In this document: one piece after another, positions 62,643 to 64,000 of the stretch
Position numbering within the stretch: position 1 is the stretch's first letter
How the letters are laid out: each line of letters begins with the position of its first letter
Assembly: GCA_046296415.1 (NCBI GenBank)
Contig: JBKBLN010000002.1
Span: 930,001-994,000 of the forward strand
DNA from: CAYNRA01 sp046296415
Lineage (GTDB): Bacteria > Bacteroidota > Bacteroidia > Cytophagales > Spirosomataceae
Reading direction: 5' to 3'
DNA: 64,000 nucleotides
The notes under the pieces: generated by a model
Databases searched by the model: none
What the model was told of the DNA's origin: nothing
The model's input: the letters and a program-made list of their open reading frames with translations, nothing else
Translations under genes and position numbers: made by a program

Positions 62643-64000
62643 TTAACTGATTCGCGACCAATTCAAATCGGTGCTGTTGATCTTACTTACATGCTGCCGA
62701 ATGGGTTGGTTATCCGGCCTTTCTAGCGACGGATCTTCTTCCAAGATCGCGAAGGCTGCTTCACGAGCATATTTTAACATTTCATGGTCTTTGGAAAGAT
62801 CAGCTATTTTAAGGTCGATCAAGCCACTTTGTTGTGTACCGGCCATATCTCCAGGTCCTCTCAAACGTAAATCGGCCTCCGCTATTTCAAAACCGTCGTT
62901 GGTAGCTACCATCGTTTGCAGTCGTTGGCGCGTATCGTGGCTAAGTTTGTAATCTGACATCAAAATACAATACGATTGTTCGGCACCACGCCCAACGCGG
63001 CCACGCAACTGGTGGAGTTGCGACAACCCGAACCGCTCTGCGTTTTCGATCACCATCACCGAGGCATTGGGAACGTCAACACCAACCTCTATCACGGTTG
63101 TAGCCACCATAATTTGTGTCTCACCCCGTTTGAAACGATCCATTTCAAAGGCCTTATCCGCCGCCTTCATTTTTCCATGAACAATGCTCAGTGCACATTC
63201 CGGAAAGGCACGAGATATACTTTCATACCCATCCATCAGATTTTTATGGTCTAATTGCTCCGATTCTTCAATCAAAGGATACACAATATATACTTGCCGA
63301 CCTTTGGCAATTTCATGGCGCAAGAACTCGAATACTTTCAAACGATCGGCATCAAACTGATGAACCGTCTTGATGGGTTTTCTTCCTTTTGGTAGTTCAT
63401 CGATGATCGAAAGGTCGAGATCTCCATATAAAGTAAGGGCCAGGGTACGAGGAATAGGCGTTGCGGTCATGACCAAAATATGAGGGGGAAATACTTTATT
63501 TTTTGCCCATAATTTGGCTCGTTGCGCCACTCCGAATCGGTGTTGTTCATCAATGATCACCAATCCTAAATTTTCAAACTGCACAATGTCCTCAAGCAAG
63601 GCATGTGTACCAACTAATAGGTGAAGGGTACCATCAAGAAGTCCTTGGTGTATTTCTTGCCGCTCTTTTTTCTTGGTGGAGCCTGTTAGGCGAGCAATTT
63701 TTAATCCAAGGAGCTCAGCATAGGTGGATAAGCCTCGGAAATGTTGATCTGCCAGGATTTCAGTCGGTGCCATTAGACAAGCTTGGGCGTGGTTGTCGAT
63801 GGCCAATAGCATACAAATAAAGGCGACGATGGTTTTCCCGCTTCCGACATCTCCCTGGACCAAACGATTCATCTGCTTGCCTGTTCGAAGATCCTGAAAG
63901 ACTTCTTTGATGACCCTTTTTTGGGCATTGGTCAAATCGAAAGGTAGGTGATTTTCATAGAAATCGGTTAGCAAACGGGTATGAGTGAACACTTGCCCAG
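62643..64000 (-). CDS. recG: ATP-dependent DNA helicase RecG, C-terminal part
   Basis: About 450 residues are visible; the gene runs off the window at 64000, so the wedge domain and true start are missing. The apparent start at 63992 is a GTG that encodes an internal Val (GQVFTHTR). RecG reverses stalled replication forks and branch-migrates junctions. Seen: Walker A VQGDVGSGKT, the DEQHRFGVAQR box, TATPIPRTLALTLYGDLD, VIEVGVDVPNAS, and LRGRVGRG. The stop is 4 bases from the stop of the convergent esterase gene. Confidence 0.97.
   Translation of the reverse strand, partial: GQVFTHTRLLTDFYENHLPFDLTNAQKRVIKEVFQDLRTGKQMNRLVQGDVGSGKTIVAFICMLLAIDNHAQACLMAPTEILADQHFRGLSTYAELLGLKIARLTGSTKKKERQEIHQGLLDGTLHLLVGTHALLEDIVQFENLGLVIIDEQHRFGVAQRAKLWAKNKVFPPHILVMTATPIPRTLALTLYGDLDLSIIDELPKGRKPIKTVHQFDADRLKVFEFLRHEIAKGRQVYIVYPLIEESEQLDHKNLMDGYESISRAFPECALSIVHGKMKAADKAFEMDRFKRGETQIMVATTVIEVGVDVPNASVMVIENAERFGLSQLHQLRGRVGRGAEQSYCILMSDYKLSHDTRQRLQTMVATNDGFEIAEADLRLRGPGDMAGTQQSGLIDLKIADLSKDHEMLKYAREAAFAILEEDPSLERPDNQPIRQHVSKINSTDLNWSRIS

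Overview
The window comes from a chromosome of a Bacteroidota, most probably a pigmented, gliding or T9SS-bearing member of the Cytophagales. Reasons: sprA and gldF (type IX secretion and gliding), T9SS type A sorting domains on secreted proteins, Bacteroidota-only families (DUF4199, Ig-like CHU-type modules, the 3-coathanger-like C-terminus), promoters of the Bacteroidota sigma type (TTG, about 20 nt, TAnnTTTG) and few Shine-Dalgarno sequences. GC looks mid-range. No phage, IS element or CRISPR array is visible. The genus cannot be told from the sequence alone.

Layout. 1-5.6 kb: end of a DivIC/FtsB-like gene, a low-molecular-weight tyrosine phosphatase, OsmC, an exported protein, lipA, lycopene cyclase crtY, a structured leader, and metK. 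5.6-11 kb: a large repeat-containing exported protein, an AT-rich gap, an orphan LytTR regulator with a dead receiver, and about 1 kb with no recognisable gene but a strong palindrome. 11-24.3 kb: rhodanese-thioredoxin fusion, ruvA-sprA-gcvH, an inactive-looking dihydroorotase homologue, two DUF4199 membrane proteins, gldF, PhzF. 24.3-37.5 kb: queA, ispD, a MeaB-RND-miaE run, GH63-like glucosidase, birA/rsfS divergent pair, ftsH, DUF2200, a small exported protein. 37.6-41.7 kb: a multi-PAS histidine kinase with two single-domain receivers. 42 kb: tRNA-Asp with a textbook promoter and terminator, then a large palindrome. 42.3-50.7 kb (minus strand): an L-fucose-type sugar module downstream of three secreted proteins that share an unrecognised about 170-residue domain. 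51-53.8 kb: KdpD/KdpE-like two-component pair and an alpha/beta hydrolase. 53.9-64 kb: tricorn-like protease, DUF486, exported NIPSNAP protein, TIM-barrel protein, S8 lipoprotein protease, SGNH esterase, and the 3' two thirds of recG.

How the genes fit together. SprA is the outer-membrane T9SS channel. The proteins at 44.8 and 46.2 kb carry the C-terminal signals that channel recognises, so transporter and cargo are in the same window. The secreted proteins at 5.7, 44.8, 46.2, 47.8 kb plus the proteases and esterase suggest a surface life with polysaccharide and protein degradation; the fucose permease, mutarotase and FAH hydrolase would take up one released sugar. The most interesting unexplained material is the fourfold exported domain with its collagen-like Gly-Xaa-Thr minisatellite, the dockerin-like C-terminus shared by two distant proteins, the structured metK leader, and the palindromes at 10.24, 42.23 and 47.74 kb.
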